In this document: one piece after another, positions 14,195 to 23,974 of the stretch | Layout of the letters: every line of letters begins with the position of its first letter | How positions within the stretch are numbered: the stretch's first letter is position 1 | IMG/VR virus record: IMGVR_UViG_3300030389_003683 | Span: 1-48,808 of that record | Strand: one strand, 5' to 3' | Origin: a virus | Length of the DNA stretch: 48,808 bases | Program-made: the position numbers and the translations under genes | The notes under the pieces: generated by a model | Seen by the model: only the letters and a program-made list of their open reading frames with translations | Database searches by the model: none | Told to the model about the DNA's origin: nothing

Positions 14195-15619
14195 ATGGTA
14201 ACTAAATATAATTTTAAGACTGAGCCTTTTGCTCATCAAAAAGAAGCATTAACAGAATGTTGGGATAAGAAAAGTTACGCATTATTTATGGAGATGGGTA
14301 CTGGCAAAACAAAAGTTTTGTTAGATAACATTGGTGCTTTAAGATCACAGAACATGATAAACGGTGCATTAATAATAGCACCTAAGTCAGTATATACCGT
14401 GTGGTATAACACAGAAATACCTAAACATTTAAACGTAGAATACGACATGATGTTGTGGAAAAGCACCACTGTAAGACAAAAGCTTGTAGATTTTATGTTG
14501 AAGCCTGCAATAAAATTAAAGATTTTTGTTATTAATGTTGAAGCTTTATCAGGAGAAAAGGGTATCTTTTGGGCAGAAGAATTTTGTAAAAGAAATAATG
14601 TTTTAATCGCTGTAGACGAATCAACATGTGTAAAAAACTATCAAGCTAAAAGAACTAAAAATATTATTAAACTAAGGAAGTATTCATCATATAGAAGGAT
14701 ATTGTCAGGATTTCCTACACCTAAAAATCCGTTAGATCTTTACACGCAATGTAATTTTTTAGATCCAAAACATCTCGGATTTAATTCAATAGTTGCTTTT
14801 AGAAATAGATATTGTCATTTTGAAACTTTATATTTAGGTGGTAGACAAATCAATGTTCCTGTTGGTTTCACTAATCTTGCAGAGATAGAAGCTAAACTAA
14901 AAAACTTTGCATATAGAAAAACTAAAAAGGAATGTTTGGATCTGCCGGATAAACTTTATGTTAAAAGAGGCATACCTTTAACTGATGAACAAAAAATTTT
15001 ATATAGAGATATTAGAACACAAGCTAGAGCAAATTTAAAAGGTAAAGAACTTACTGTAACAAATGTAGTCACAGAAATACTTAGATTACATCAAATAACT
15101 TGTGGTTATTTTAAAAGCAGAGAAGGTGAGATTCAAGATGTTAAAAATAATAGATTAGATACACTTATAGAAATATGTGAAGAAACTGATCAAAAAATTA
15201 TTATCTGGGCAACTTATGTTTACAACATTGAACAAATCAAAAAAGCTTTAGAAAAAAAATTTGGTGTTGAATCTGTTGTAACATTTTATGGGCAGACAAC
15301 ATCTGATCAAAGAACAGAAGCAATAGAAAGATTTCAAAATGATCCTAAGTGTAGGTTTTTTATTGGTAATCCATCTACAGGTGGTATGGGTATAACACTA
15401 ACTGCTGCTGGTATAGTTGTATATTTTTCTAATAGTTATAATGCAGAACATAGAGTTCAATCAGAGGACAGAGCTCATAGGATAGGTCAAAATCAAAAAG
15501 TAACATATATTGATTTCGTTGCAGAAAAAACAATTGATGAAAAAATATTACAAGCTTTAGATACTAAATTTAGACTTTCTGCGAAGACTCTTGGCGAGGT
15601 TGTCCGTGATTGGTTTTAA
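14195..15619 (+). CDS. SNF2-family helicase (superfamily 2)
   Basis: A 474-residue ATP-dependent DNA translocase on the plus strand. An N-terminal Q-like motif (PFAHQKEAL), Walker A GTGKT (residues 35-39), motif II DEST (near 145), motif III SGFP, and the SNF2 signature QSEDRAHRIGQ in the C-terminal lobe are all visible. The length fits compact phage SNF2 proteins without an extra domain. The ATG at 14195 gives a natural N-terminus; a TTG at 14168 would add nine residues. It is oriented against the operon around it. Its end overlaps the 3' end of the nuclease gene by 50 bases in antisense. It may remodel DNA for recombination with the nucleases at 1492-1890 and 15570-16268. Confidence 0.92.
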   Translation: MVTKYNFKTEPFAHQKEALTECWDKKSYALFMEMGTGKTKVLLDNIGALRSQNMINGALIIAPKSVYTVWYNTEIPKHLNVEYDMMLWKSTTVRQKLVDFMLKPAIKLKIFVINVEALSGEKGIFWAEEFCKRNNVLIAVDESTCVKNYQAKRTKNIIKLRKYSSYRRILSGFPTPKNPLDLYTQCNFLDPKHLGFNSIVAFRNRYCHFETLYLGGRQINVPVGFTNLAEIEAKLKNFAYRKTKKECLDLPDKLYVKRGIPLTDEQKILYRDIRTQARANLKGKELTVTNVVTEILRLHQITCGYFKSREGEIQDVKNNRLDTLIEICEETDQKIIIWATYVYNIEQIKKALEKKFGVESVVTFYGQTTSDQRTEAIERFQNDPKCRFFIGNPSTGGMGITLTAAGIVVYFSNSYNAEHRVQSEDRAHRIGQNQKVTYIDFVAEKTIDEKILQALDTKFRLSAKTLGEVVRDWF

Positions 15620-16268
15620 AATCGTCTAGTCTTTTCCACCACTTATCTTTATACTCATCAAGTTTACTACCGCTAATATCAAACTCTTGAAACACTAAGC
15701 CAGTTGAAGCCATCAAAATAGTGCCACCGTTTATCTCACCATACTCTTTTTCGTGAGCGCATATATAAGCAGCTAATTGAAGATAGTAATCTTCTATCCA
15801 TTCTTCTCGTTTAGGTTTATTTGTCTGTTTGAAGTCTAAAATTGTAGGTTTTTGTTTATATAATCCAATACAGTCAATGGTTCCTGCATATTCTCCTGGA
15901 TATATTATATTCTGCTCAATACCCCAAACTTCATCTAAATATATAAAACCCTTAGATATTATTAAATTTGCCATTTTATGGGCTATAGGAGCATCGTGGG
16001 CAGGCGTATCGAACTTATTTGAGTGTACGTACCTTTCTAACATTTCATGCATCTCTGAGCCTCTAGCAGCAGCTTCTTTCATGATTCTCTGTGCTTCTGC
16101 CTCTCCAACTCGCTCTCTCCAAGCCTTAATTCCGTCAGATTCTACTTTGGTTTTTGATAATATAGTTGTTACCGATGGTAGTTTTTCCTTACCATCTAGA
16201 TAAACTCTTCGTCCCCGGTCCGTTGTCCGAGTGTATTGTTTGTAGTTATATTTGCTGACGACCTTCAC
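15570..16268 (-). CDS. PD-(D/E)XK exonuclease, RecB/Cas4-like
   Basis: A 232-residue nuclease. RGSEMHEMLERYV (about residues 89-101) holds the conserved His. AGTIDCIGLYKQKPTILDFKQT (about 132-153) provides the catalytic Asp, the Asp-x-Lys pair and the usual strand order. YYLQLAAY (about 160-168) is the Q-x-x-x-Y motif IV of the RecB family. No Cys cluster as in Cas4 Fe-S proteins is seen. It probably degrades or recombines double-stranded DNA ends, replacing lambda Exo or RecE. Convergent with the SNF2 helicase, with 50 bases of antisense overlap. Confidence 0.88.
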   Translation of the reverse strand: MKVVSKYNYKQYTRTTDRGRRVYLDGKEKLPSVTTILSKTKVESDGIKAWRERVGEAEAQRIMKEAAARGSEMHEMLERYVHSNKFDTPAHDAPIAHKMANLIISKGFIYLDEVWGIEQNIIYPGEYAGTIDCIGLYKQKPTILDFKQTNKPKREEWIEDYYLQLAAYICAHEKEYGEINGGTILMASTGLVFQEFDISGSKLDEYKDKWWKRLDDFKTNHGQPRQESSQKV

Positions 16269-16281
16269 AAATGAAGTCGTA

Positions 16282-16485
16282 TCATAATGGTGTGTTAAGT
16301 AAAGAAAAAACTAATGTGCATAGACCGATTATTACTCCACCTGCTATACCAATTAATATTCTTTCAATTCTAGTAACTTGTGATTGTAAATCAGATATTT
16401 TATCATGAGTTTGTTTCTGCATGATTCGACATAATTTTTCATGATTATCAATTCTATTATGTGCTAACTCAGCTGTCTTAGGCAT
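16282..16485 (-). CDS. Small membrane protein, XhlA-like
   Basis: A 67-residue protein. Residues 10-42 are a charged coiled-coil (HDKISDLQSQVTRIERIL), followed by a C-terminal membrane helix at about 44-63 (IGIAGGVIIGLCTLVFSLL). The order of coiled coil then membrane helix matches XhlA/hemolysin-type phage proteins that help lysis. It could equally be a membrane-anchored virion accessory protein. It overlaps the large internal-virion-type gene by 8 bases. Confidence 0.6.
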   Translation of the reverse strand: MPKTAELAHNRIDNHEKLCRIMQKQTHDKISDLQSQVTRIERILIGIAGGVIIGLCTLVFSLLNTPL

Positions 16486-19378
16486 TTCTTGGACCCTTTC
16501 TAGATGCTATTAAATTACCAACAGGATCAAAAGGAAATAAAGCAGAGTAATCAATAGGTGTAACTCCAGGTCCAGGTATCCTTAAACCTTGTTGTCTAGG
16601 TAAAGTTGTTGGTGTTATAGGAGCATCATCTGGTAATTGATTTAATGCAGCAGTCATCATTTGTTCTTCTTCTTGATTAGCTGGCATACCACCTATTCTT
16701 GCAAATAAATCATCAGGTGGTGGTAAATCATTCAAACTTGCTAGATATTCATCATTAGTCATAGGTGGAAAAAGATTGTCTGATTCTTCTTTTTCCATAT
16801 TTAAATCTTTTAACGATGTAACAGGTGTGTTTGAATTTCTAAAAAACTCATGCATGTCCATCATAGATATGTCACTTGCATCATATTCTTTACCTGTTTC
16901 TGGTCTTAAAAAATAATTTCCTAATTTAGCTAATGAAAATCTTGTTTGAGTTGAGAAAGCTCCGTATTTACCAGGTGCCTCTAAAAAGTTTTTAAACTCA
17001 CTATTGATTACATCCATGGCTTTTGGATTTGATAAAATCTTATTTGCATATCTACCCATAAGTAACATTATAAATGTAGGTAGAACTCCCATACCATAAA
17101 AAGATCCAGTGGCACCTCCTGTTAAAACTAATCTTCTCGCTAAAAATGTAGAGGGATCTGGCACTACATATGATTTAACTGAATCCATGTATGTTAAAAG
17201 TTCATCGTATTGTTTCAACATTTTATTTGCTTTTTGTGGTCCGAAAATAATTCTAAATTGTGTAGCTGCTGCTTCGTTTGGTAATACTAATTTTCTAAAT
17301 ATATCTGGTTCAAATCTTAAATTACCTTTTTCTATATTTCTTATGGGTAATCCATTTGGACCTTGAAGTTCGTCTAAATTTTTATAAATGCCAGAGGACT
17401 GAGCTTGCGCTGATTCTCTAGACAATAATTGTTTAATCCAAGTTTGAAAATTATCTTTTTCTATTTCTCTAAAAGATAATTGGTAGGCATCTCCAACATG
17501 TGCTCCCCATAAATCTTCTAATGTTTTATTACCTTCTTTACTGCCCCTTTTTATTAGTTCAGGTTTATAAATTGTTGCACCTGAAGGATCAGTTATGGCT
17601 TTCACTTTATAAACATCTGCATCTAATAATTTTTGTAAATCTGTTACAGCGTCAAAACTAAATCCACTTTTAAGTTGTAAAATATTTCTACTTAAAGTTT
17701 TTAATATTTGATCTTTTTCTAACGAGCCAGCGTCTACAAAACCTTGAATTTGTTTAAGTGATAAAGCATTTTCATCAAATTTAGATGCAATTCTTGCAGT
17801 TCTTGATTCAAATGTTTTGACATTGTTTGCATAAAAACTAAATGCATCTTCTATCGCCTCTTTTATTTGTTTCTTTTCATTATTACCTAATCCTGTTTGC
17901 CCCATTGTAGATTTAACTTCAGCCTGAACTGCGTCTCCAGTTTTTGTTATAACATCTAAATTTTGAATAGGAAATCTTAAAGATATTTCTCTTCCAACAT
18001 CAAGATTTGCTCTAGCAAAATCTTGTTCTAATGCTGTTTGAAGTTTGGTATAAATTGCAACTTGTGGATCATTCTTAAACATTTGAGAGGTAGATTGATT
18101 TAATAAAGTTCTTAATTCAATATATTCTGTGATTGATATTGGTCTATTAGCACCAACTAATTTTTTGTAAGAATCAATAAAATTTCCTAGTGGTGTTTTT
18201 AAAGCTTCAACTTGAGTAAATGCTAATTTAACTTCTGGTGGTGTAAGAGCGTCTCTTTCCATGGCTCTTAACAATTTACCAACTTCTGTTAAATCTATAA
18301 ATCTTGGGTCACCAAAACTTTTAGCAAGATCAATTGCTCTGTTATAATTAATATCATTCAATTGTCTAAATTTTTCATATCTTTTTAATATTTGATTAGC
18401 TGCTTTTTCTGAAGCTGATGCAGCGGTCGCTAAATGCATACCAGGTGCTATGTTAAACGCTTTTTGTGACATTTGATTAAATTTGTTTATGGCATCTAAT
18501 TGTGCTTTAGCAGCTGGTCCTCCAACAATTGGTAATTGCCCGAAAACTCTATTTATAGTTTTTAAAACTTTACCGCCCACAGTTTTAGGATCTGCTAACA
18601 TTATGTAAGTTGCATCTAAATTGTTAGTTTTTGCTATATTAGCTAATGCTCTTGAATACTCCGTCTCTAGTCCAAATCCTCTTCTAAGAAGGTAAGCAGA
18701 GCCTGACATCAAGGGTCCTAACAATTCTGCTCCTGCATTGAAAGTTAAACCATATCTTAAATCATCTAATGATCTTACTAATTGATTATTACCCATCATC
18801 TCTTTGTAAGTTTTATCACCTACCTTACCTTTCAGATCCATCAGATCCCTCACAATTTCATCAGCAGTATCATAAGCTAAAGCTCCACCAACATAGCCTG
18901 TTGTTCCTGCAGTAACAGATCTTAATGCTTGAGATGCAGCTAATCCACCTTTGCCTTTTGTCATTGCACCGATTTGTTTTAAGCCAGTTACAAACTTATT
19001 TAGAGTAGGGTTTTTAAAAGTTGATTTAATTTTTGCTAATTCCTGTGCACCTTTACTAGGGTTTAAAAATAATTGTGCTAATCTTTTTCTATCCATTAAC
19101 AACTGCGCCATCAATAAACCAATATCTGTGTATGTTGCAACTTTGTTTCTATTTAATTTATCAGCCGTCATGGCTTTGATTGGATCGGCGTATAAATTTT
19201 TTTCCTTGGCTACTTCTTCTCTAGCTTCTAGTTGTTCCTTTTCTAATGTATCTAAGGGTTTTGTTTCAATTATCCCTTTTTTCTGTAATTTATCTATAAA
19301 TAATCTTTGGACAGAATTTAACTGTCTTAAATCTAATCTATTACTATTAAGTATATTTTCTAATTCTTTTACGTTCAT
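16478..19378 (-). CDS. Large internal virion or DNA-ejection protein (putative)
   Basis: A 966-residue, mostly helical protein. The first third carries Leu/Lys-rich helices and Ala/Gly-rich segments (about 140-190). The middle is strongly helical and Asn/Gln-rich, and a hydrophobic segment lies near residues 750-775 (VLPTFIMLLMGRY). The last 90 residues are Pro/Asp-rich and probably disordered. No lysozyme or transglycosylase motif was seen. Size, helical content, a membrane segment and its position after the tail genes resemble ejection proteins of P22 or T7 type. The function is inferred from these features only. Confidence 0.55.
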   Translation of the reverse strand: MNVKELENILNSNRLDLRQLNSVQRLFIDKLQKKGIIETKPLDTLEKEQLEAREEVAKEKNLYADPIKAMTADKLNRNKVATYTDIGLLMAQLLMDRKRLAQLFLNPSKGAQELAKIKSTFKNPTLNKFVTGLKQIGAMTKGKGGLAASQALRSVTAGTTGYVGGALAYDTADEIVRDLMDLKGKVGDKTYKEMMGNNQLVRSLDDLRYGLTFNAGAELLGPLMSGSAYLLRRGFGLETEYSRALANIAKTNNLDATYIMLADPKTVGGKVLKTINRVFGQLPIVGGPAAKAQLDAINKFNQMSQKAFNIAPGMHLATAASASEKAANQILKRYEKFRQLNDINYNRAIDLAKSFGDPRFIDLTEVGKLLRAMERDALTPPEVKLAFTQVEALKTPLGNFIDSYKKLVGANRPISITEYIELRTLLNQSTSQMFKNDPQVAIYTKLQTALEQDFARANLDVGREISLRFPIQNLDVITKTGDAVQAEVKSTMGQTGLGNNEKKQIKEAIEDAFSFYANNVKTFESRTARIASKFDENALSLKQIQGFVDAGSLEKDQILKTLSRNILQLKSGFSFDAVTDLQKLLDADVYKVKAITDPSGATIYKPELIKRGSKEGNKTLEDLWGAHVGDAYQLSFREIEKDNFQTWIKQLLSRESAQAQSSGIYKNLDELQGPNGLPIRNIEKGNLRFEPDIFRKLVLPNEAAATQFRIIFGPQKANKMLKQYDELLTYMDSVKSYVVPDPSTFLARRLVLTGGATGSFYGMGVLPTFIMLLMGRYANKILSNPKAMDVINSEFKNFLEAPGKYGAFSTQTRFSLAKLGNYFLRPETGKEYDASDISMMDMHEFFRNSNTPVTSLKDLNMEKEESDNLFPPMTNDEYLASLNDLPPPDDLFARIGGMPANQEEEQMMTAALNQLPDDAPITPTTLPRQQGLRIPGPGVTPIDYSALFPFDPVGNLIASRKGPRNA

Positions 19379-21417
19379 TATCCCGCCTGTTGACCCATCT
19401 CTTCTGCTTGTTGTTGAATAATTTGTAACTCATCAAAATTTAATTTATCTAATAAATCATCTAAACTTGTGTAACCATCTAATGCTTGTGCTATAAATTG
19501 ATCTAGTGATTCATCTAATCTTTTTCTTTTAGCAGCGTCACCTTCAACTTGAAATCTTAACTGATTAATCTGAGCGTCTGATACACCAATACTATCTGCA
19601 AATTCAATTTTATCTCTTAAAGCTTCTTGCAATTGATCTTGTAATTCTTTGTATGCAAAAATAATATCAGTGGGTGAACCTAATAACTTAAAGTTTTCAG
19701 TTATCTCTTCAGCTCTTCTAATATCCTGCACAGCCAGTCTGTCTTTGTTTTTTAAAATATTTGCTAATGCGTATGAAGTAAATAATTGAATTGATCTTAT
19801 TTTAGCTTGTTGTTCTAAAGTTGATTCTGATCCTTGAACTCCTCTTAGTTCTTTTAATTGTTTTTCAAAAAATTCGTTACCTGCCTCAAGCACTTTGTTA
19901 AATTCATCTTCACTTGAATATAAACTTCTGTTAGCAGCCATTGTGTTTCCAAAATGTTGTTGAGCTAAATTTAAATCAGCCCTTAGCTCAGAAAAATCTA
20001 GTTTACCCGCATAAGCTTTTGCAATATCTCCGATTCTCAATATTGCTCTTTTTACAGTACCAGGAGAACCTGTTATACTTGGATCTCTAGTTATAATATC
20101 TAATACCTCTCTTGCACCGTTTACGGCTCTAGAGTACATTCTAATTTCACTAATAATTTCCTGTTTTTGTTTTGCATCAGGAAATTTCATAGTTGTAATA
20201 ATTCTGCCATTGACTATCTTCTCTCTTGGATTCTGACCATTTGGGTCTGTTACAGTAACTATTGCGTTACCATCACTGTCGTATCTGAGAGGCCCTTTTC
20301 TTCTTTCTCCATTTTCATCAAGAAAAACTGCTAATCCTTCTATCTTACCTCTTTTATAATCGCTTCTTTGTTTTTTTGCTCTAGCGTTAATTAAAGCTTT
20401 TTTAAGTTCTCTTTCATCTTCACGTCTTTGCTCTTCAAGAGCAATTGCCATGGGTATTGTAGCTTTTCCAGCTTGACCTAAGACATCAATAAAACCTTTA
20501 AAACCTGGTTGATCAGTTCTACCGGTTACTAAGTTAGCTGCTAATTGTAATAATAATAAATTTTTTGATTTTTTACTTTCAGGTCCCATGATGTCTCTTA
20601 CTTGAGCATCTAGTGCTAATGCCTCAGCGGATCTACCGCTTTTTAAAATTTCTGCAAAATAATTATCATAATAAGTTTGATCAGCTGTTGAATTTTGATT
20701 TTGTCTATTCGTGTACTCAGTATCTATTTCTTCATCAGTTGCATCTATAACTGGTCCGTCAGGCGGGTTTGATGAGTCTTCTGTAATTTGCTCATTATTA
20801 GTAACGCCTTTCTCAGGTCCTGGCGTAGATAAAAAACCATCATTTGCATCTGCGTCTCTTACAATATCACCACCATCTTTAGGTAAAGTGATACCGGTGT
20901 TATCTTGAATTCTATTTATAACACTGTCAGCTAATACATTAGTTCCGGGTTCAATGGGCACAGATCCGTCAGCTACTTCAGTTATATCTGTAGCTAATTT
21001 TTTTTGTGCATCTACTAAAGGACTGATTCCTAATTCTTGTAAAGTTACTGATTTACCATCAGCTAAATTATTTTGATTTCTACTATTTATTCTATCTATT
21101 ATTGTTTGTGCATCTGGATTTAACATTCTATTCAAACCATCAAAACCACCAGCAGCAGTTAATGCGGATGTTCCATATATTCCTGCTCTTATATAAGGAT
21201 TTTTTGGTAATATTGTACTTCCAATAAATGAGGCTGGTTTTCTAACGAAGCCAGGTAAAGCAGCAAATCTTTGTTGTAATCCTAATTTAGAAAACAAAGG
21301 CGCTTGATTAAATACTTGAGGTACATTTGGTGAGCTAGGCGGTAAGGGTAAAGATTTAATACCACCTCCGTTACTTAATTTTTTGCTTGTTACTTTTCTT
21401 CTTAATTTATTTATCAC
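19378..21417 (-). CDS. Large virion-associated protein (putative ejection protein)
   Basis: A 679-residue protein with a basic N-terminus, a Pro-rich linker (about 24-40), a hydrophobic stretch at about 60-95, and an acidic, Asn/Asp-rich region (about 110-260). A long helical C-terminal part (about 270-660) follows, including Arg/Lys-Glu coiled-coil segments. No enzymatic motif is recognised. It shares a base with the start of the 966-residue gene and lies 6 bases from the next gene, so the three are probably co-expressed as an ejection set. Confidence 0.5.
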   Translation of the reverse strand: MINKLRRKVTSKKLSNGGGIKSLPLPPSSPNVPQVFNQAPLFSKLGLQQRFAALPGFVRKPASFIGSTILPKNPYIRAGIYGTSALTAAGGFDGLNRMLNPDAQTIIDRINSRNQNNLADGKSVTLQELGISPLVDAQKKLATDITEVADGSVPIEPGTNVLADSVINRIQDNTGITLPKDGGDIVRDADANDGFLSTPGPEKGVTNNEQITEDSSNPPDGPVIDATDEEIDTEYTNRQNQNSTADQTYYDNYFAEILKSGRSAEALALDAQVRDIMGPESKKSKNLLLLQLAANLVTGRTDQPGFKGFIDVLGQAGKATIPMAIALEEQRREDERELKKALINARAKKQRSDYKRGKIEGLAVFLDENGERRKGPLRYDSDGNAIVTVTDPNGQNPREKIVNGRIITTMKFPDAKQKQEIISEIRMYSRAVNGAREVLDIITRDPSITGSPGTVKRAILRIGDIAKAYAGKLDFSELRADLNLAQQHFGNTMAANRSLYSSEDEFNKVLEAGNEFFEKQLKELRGVQGSESTLEQQAKIRSIQLFTSYALANILKNKDRLAVQDIRRAEEITENFKLLGSPTDIIFAYKELQDQLQEALRDKIEFADSIGVSDAQINQLRFQVEGDAAKRKRLDESLDQFIAQALDGYTSLDDLLDKLNFDELQIIQQQAEEMGQQAG

Positions 21418-21423
21418 GTCTAG

Positions 21424-22284
21424 TTACCCCCTAAACGCTGCATACGCTCCTAAACCAGTTCCGATAGCTTGACCTAAAGGACTTGGTTGTGGTGCAGTAG
21501 ATTGAGTTAATCTTGCTTGAGATGCACTTGGCACTCCAGATTGTATATCAGATACAAAAGCAACTCTTTGATAAGGTTCTTGAATTCTTTGAAGTTCTGT
21601 TTGTCTTGCTGCTTCTAGTTCTGCTTGAGCTATGCCTCTTTGCAATCCACCAGTGCCCGTCAGCCCTGCTAGTTGTTGTTCTCTTTGCTGTAGTTGTTGA
21701 CCAGCTAAAGCACCTAAGCCTTGTGCTCTATTTAAAGCAGTCTCAACACCTAAAGATCTTTGAGTTTGTAATTCTCCTAACGCTGATTGAAATCCAGTTC
21801 CATATATTGAGCCTAATTGATCAGCCTTACCCCTTTGTAATTCAGCTAAACCTACTCCTTCTCTACCACCTCCAAAGTTCCCTGAGGCAACAGCTTTTGC
21901 AGCAAGATCTCTCTCTTTTTGTAAATAATCTTCACTTACTCTGTTTACTACATTTTGAATAAATGGATTCATTGCTGCTTGTACGTTTTGAGCTGTAAAT
22001 TGTTGACCTGCAATTGTTTGAGCATCAGTTAACGCTGAAGCTGAGTCTGCAATCATTTGTGCACCCGCAGGACCTGATCTTGCTAATGTTAATGCCTCAG
22101 TTTCTGCAGTTGACATTGGTGCGATTCTAAAAGCAGGAGGTGTAGTTTTTTTTTGTGCTAGTTCTTTTGCAGCATCCATTAAACCTAATCTTCTTGCTTC
22201 TATTTCAGGGGCTTCTCTAATAGTTTGAACTTGTGTGGTGTTTGCAGGTACATTACCCCCACCACCTCCGCCTCCGCTACTCAT
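21424..22284 (-). CDS. Gly/Ala/Gln-rich virion protein (putative)
   Basis: A 286-residue protein starting with a run of seven glycines. The rest is a low-hydrophobicity helical protein rich in Ala, Gln and Leu (coiled-coil-like about 35-250) with very few aromatic residues. This composition is characteristic of ejected internal virion proteins in marine podoviruses. It overlaps the next gene by 4 bases. No specific family name can be given. Confidence 0.55.
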   Translation of the reverse strand: MSSGGGGGGGNVPANTTQVQTIREAPEIEARRLGLMDAAKELAQKKTTPPAFRIAPMSTAETEALTLARSGPAGAQMIADSASALTDAQTIAGQQFTAQNVQAAMNPFIQNVVNRVSEDYLQKERDLAAKAVASGNFGGGREGVGLAELQRGKADQLGSIYGTGFQSALGELQTQRSLGVETALNRAQGLGALAGQQLQQREQQLAGLTGTGGLQRGIAQAELEAARQTELQRIQEPYQRVAFVSDIQSGVPSASQARLTQSTAPQPSPLGQAIGTGLGAYAAFRG

Positions 22285-22709
22285 GCTCGACCTCCTATAT
22301 ATTTATCTAATTGCACGTGTGATTTTTTATAACCTTGTTTACTTAAAATTTTTTCCCAACCTGGTCTAGTATAAAACTCCATTTTTTTTATTCCCTCACC
22401 CTTAGCCCAAGATTCTATTGGTTGTATTAAATGTGTCCACTTTTCCATGTTCTCTCCTGTTAATATCCTAAAGTTTAAAGTTTTGTACTTTGGATATTGT
22501 GTAATTTCTGTGACTCCAACTGCGTAGACTTTTCTATCTTCTTCTTCCCACGCAATCCAAAGCTGCATAAGATTTTGTTTAATCCTGTCTTTAATGTCTT
22601 GATGATCAGCATAACCGCCAGATCGATCAAGAGACTTTTGTATATAGTCTTCAACAAAAACCCAAACTTTATCAATTTCTTCATCCTTCCATACTCTAAA
22701 TAAATCCAT
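22281..22709 (-). CDS. GNAT-like acyltransferase fold protein
   Basis: A 142-residue protein with the strand/helix succession of the GNAT fold: helix, strand LWIAWEEEDRKVYAVGVTEI, strand LNFRILTGE, then a helix PIESWAKGEGIKKMEFYTRP and GYKKSHVQLDKYI as the last strands. The acetyl-CoA loop is not clearly conserved, so it may be non-catalytic. Related small GNAT-like proteins occur next to internal virion genes in T7-like phages (gp13-like). Its position between two virion genes supports a structural or assembly role. Confidence 0.55.
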   Translation of the reverse strand: MDLFRVWKDEEIDKVWVFVEDYIQKSLDRSGGYADHQDIKDRIKQNLMQLWIAWEEEDRKVYAVGVTEITQYPKYKTLNFRILTGENMEKWTHLIQPIESWAKGEGIKKMEFYTRPGWEKILSKQGYKKSHVQLDKYIGGRA

Positions 22710-23944
22710 TAAGAAGACATTCTTTTAGCTAACTTATCAAAGTCTGCCATCTGTTTATAAAAAAATCTTGCTCCTAATTTTCTTTGTTCTTGTTTGTCTT
22801 TTGGATTAGCACCCATAGCTATACCTGCTCCTCTAACAGCTTTCGATTTTGTAACAAATTCTCCATCTGCTAATTGAGCTAACATTGTATCTTTTTCTTC
22901 ATTACCTTTACCAGCTGCATCTACAACTAATTTACCTGATGTTCTTTTATAATTCGCTGTATTGTTTTCATCTGTATTCGTTTTGCTTGGTAATTTATCA
23001 ACTAAAGCTCCATCTTTTGCCATCATCATTGGTTGAAACATTTCTCTTGGTGTAATACTTGGTCTGCCCATTGGTGGAGGTATCATTTCCATCTCTTCAG
23101 CAGTTGATGCCTCTACTGATTCTATTGGCATATTACTGGCTCTGCCACCCATTTGTAATGACATTATTCCGCCAGCTTTTTTACTTTCTCTATCAGCAAG
23201 ATATTTATCCAAAGCATCTTTTTCCTCTTGTGTTGGTCTATAACCTTCCATCATTATTTTTTTAAATATTTCTGCTGGATCTAAATCAATATTTTTTACA
23301 GGACCACCCTCATCAAAAGATGCAATACCACCTTTTTTCATATTACTATAAGGTGATCCTTCTGGATATTTACTGTAATCTATTGGATCAATATCCGGAT
23401 CGTCATAAGGCATAAACATGCCTGGATTTGCTGCATAAAATTTATTGTATCCTGGATATTTTGGATCGTCTGGTTTTTTTGGATCAAATGCACCAAGACC
23501 ATATAAAGCACCAGCTCCACCTAGCGTTGCTAATCCTATTTTAACAGGATCGGCTTCTGTTCTTGTCATTGTACTTCCATCTGGAGCTCTATAAGTAACA
23601 TCTCTTTTAAAGAAATCTGCTGTTTTTTCGAAACCTTCACCAGCTCTTTGAAATATATTTTTTCCACCAACTGTATTCTGTTGACCCCCAGCTGCTTCAA
23701 ATAACATTGCATCTTGAGCGTCCATACCACTTAAAGATGGTTGAGACCGTGAAGCAAAATTCATTCCTGCAGGTGTTTTACCTCCTGGCATGAAATTTCC
23801 TGTGCCAAGCGCTTGCATGGTCAGAGCCTGCATAGCTGTGTCGCCAAAAGCGCCTTTAAATAAATTAGAACCTCGTTTACCTTGTAATGCCCCTATGCCA
23901 GTATTAATGGCATACATCATGGCTAGTTGTGTGATTGGATCCAT
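22709..23944 (-). CDS. Virion-associated protein with KKGG motifs
   Basis: A 411-residue protein. The N-terminal 120 residues are Ala/Gly/Met-rich and partly hydrophobic, and a Pro/Asp-rich middle (about 160-205) is followed by KKGGIASFDEGGPV (about 208-221). A later segment (about 345-375) reads MLAQLADGEFVTKSKAVRGAG. Such Gly-rich KKGG and DGEFV modules recur in structural proteins of marine phages, and related KKGG motifs occur in four other proteins of this window. No enzyme motif is seen. AGGAG precedes the ATG. Confidence 0.6.
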   Translation of the reverse strand: MDPITQLAMMYAINTGIGALQGKRGSNLFKGAFGDTAMQALTMQALGTGNFMPGGKTPAGMNFASRSQPSLSGMDAQDAMLFEAAGGQQNTVGGKNIFQRAGEGFEKTADFFKRDVTYRAPDGSTMTRTEADPVKIGLATLGGAGALYGLGAFDPKKPDDPKYPGYNKFYAANPGMFMPYDDPDIDPIDYSKYPEGSPYSNMKKGGIASFDEGGPVKNIDLDPAEIFKKIMMEGYRPTQEEKDALDKYLADRESKKAGGIMSLQMGGRASNMPIESVEASTAEEMEMIPPPMGRPSITPREMFQPMMMAKDGALVDKLPSKTNTDENNTANYKRTSGKLVVDAAGKGNEEKDTMLAQLADGEFVTKSKAVRGAGIAMGANPKDKQEQRKLGARFFYKQMADFDKLAKRMSS

Positions 23945-23974
23945 ATTTCTCCTGTAATACGTATTTAGGACAAT

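Noticed and set aside
15829-21962. Plus-strand frames of 124-156 codons inside the nuclease and virion genes
   Set aside because: They mirror strong minus-strand coding regions and have no independent start signals.
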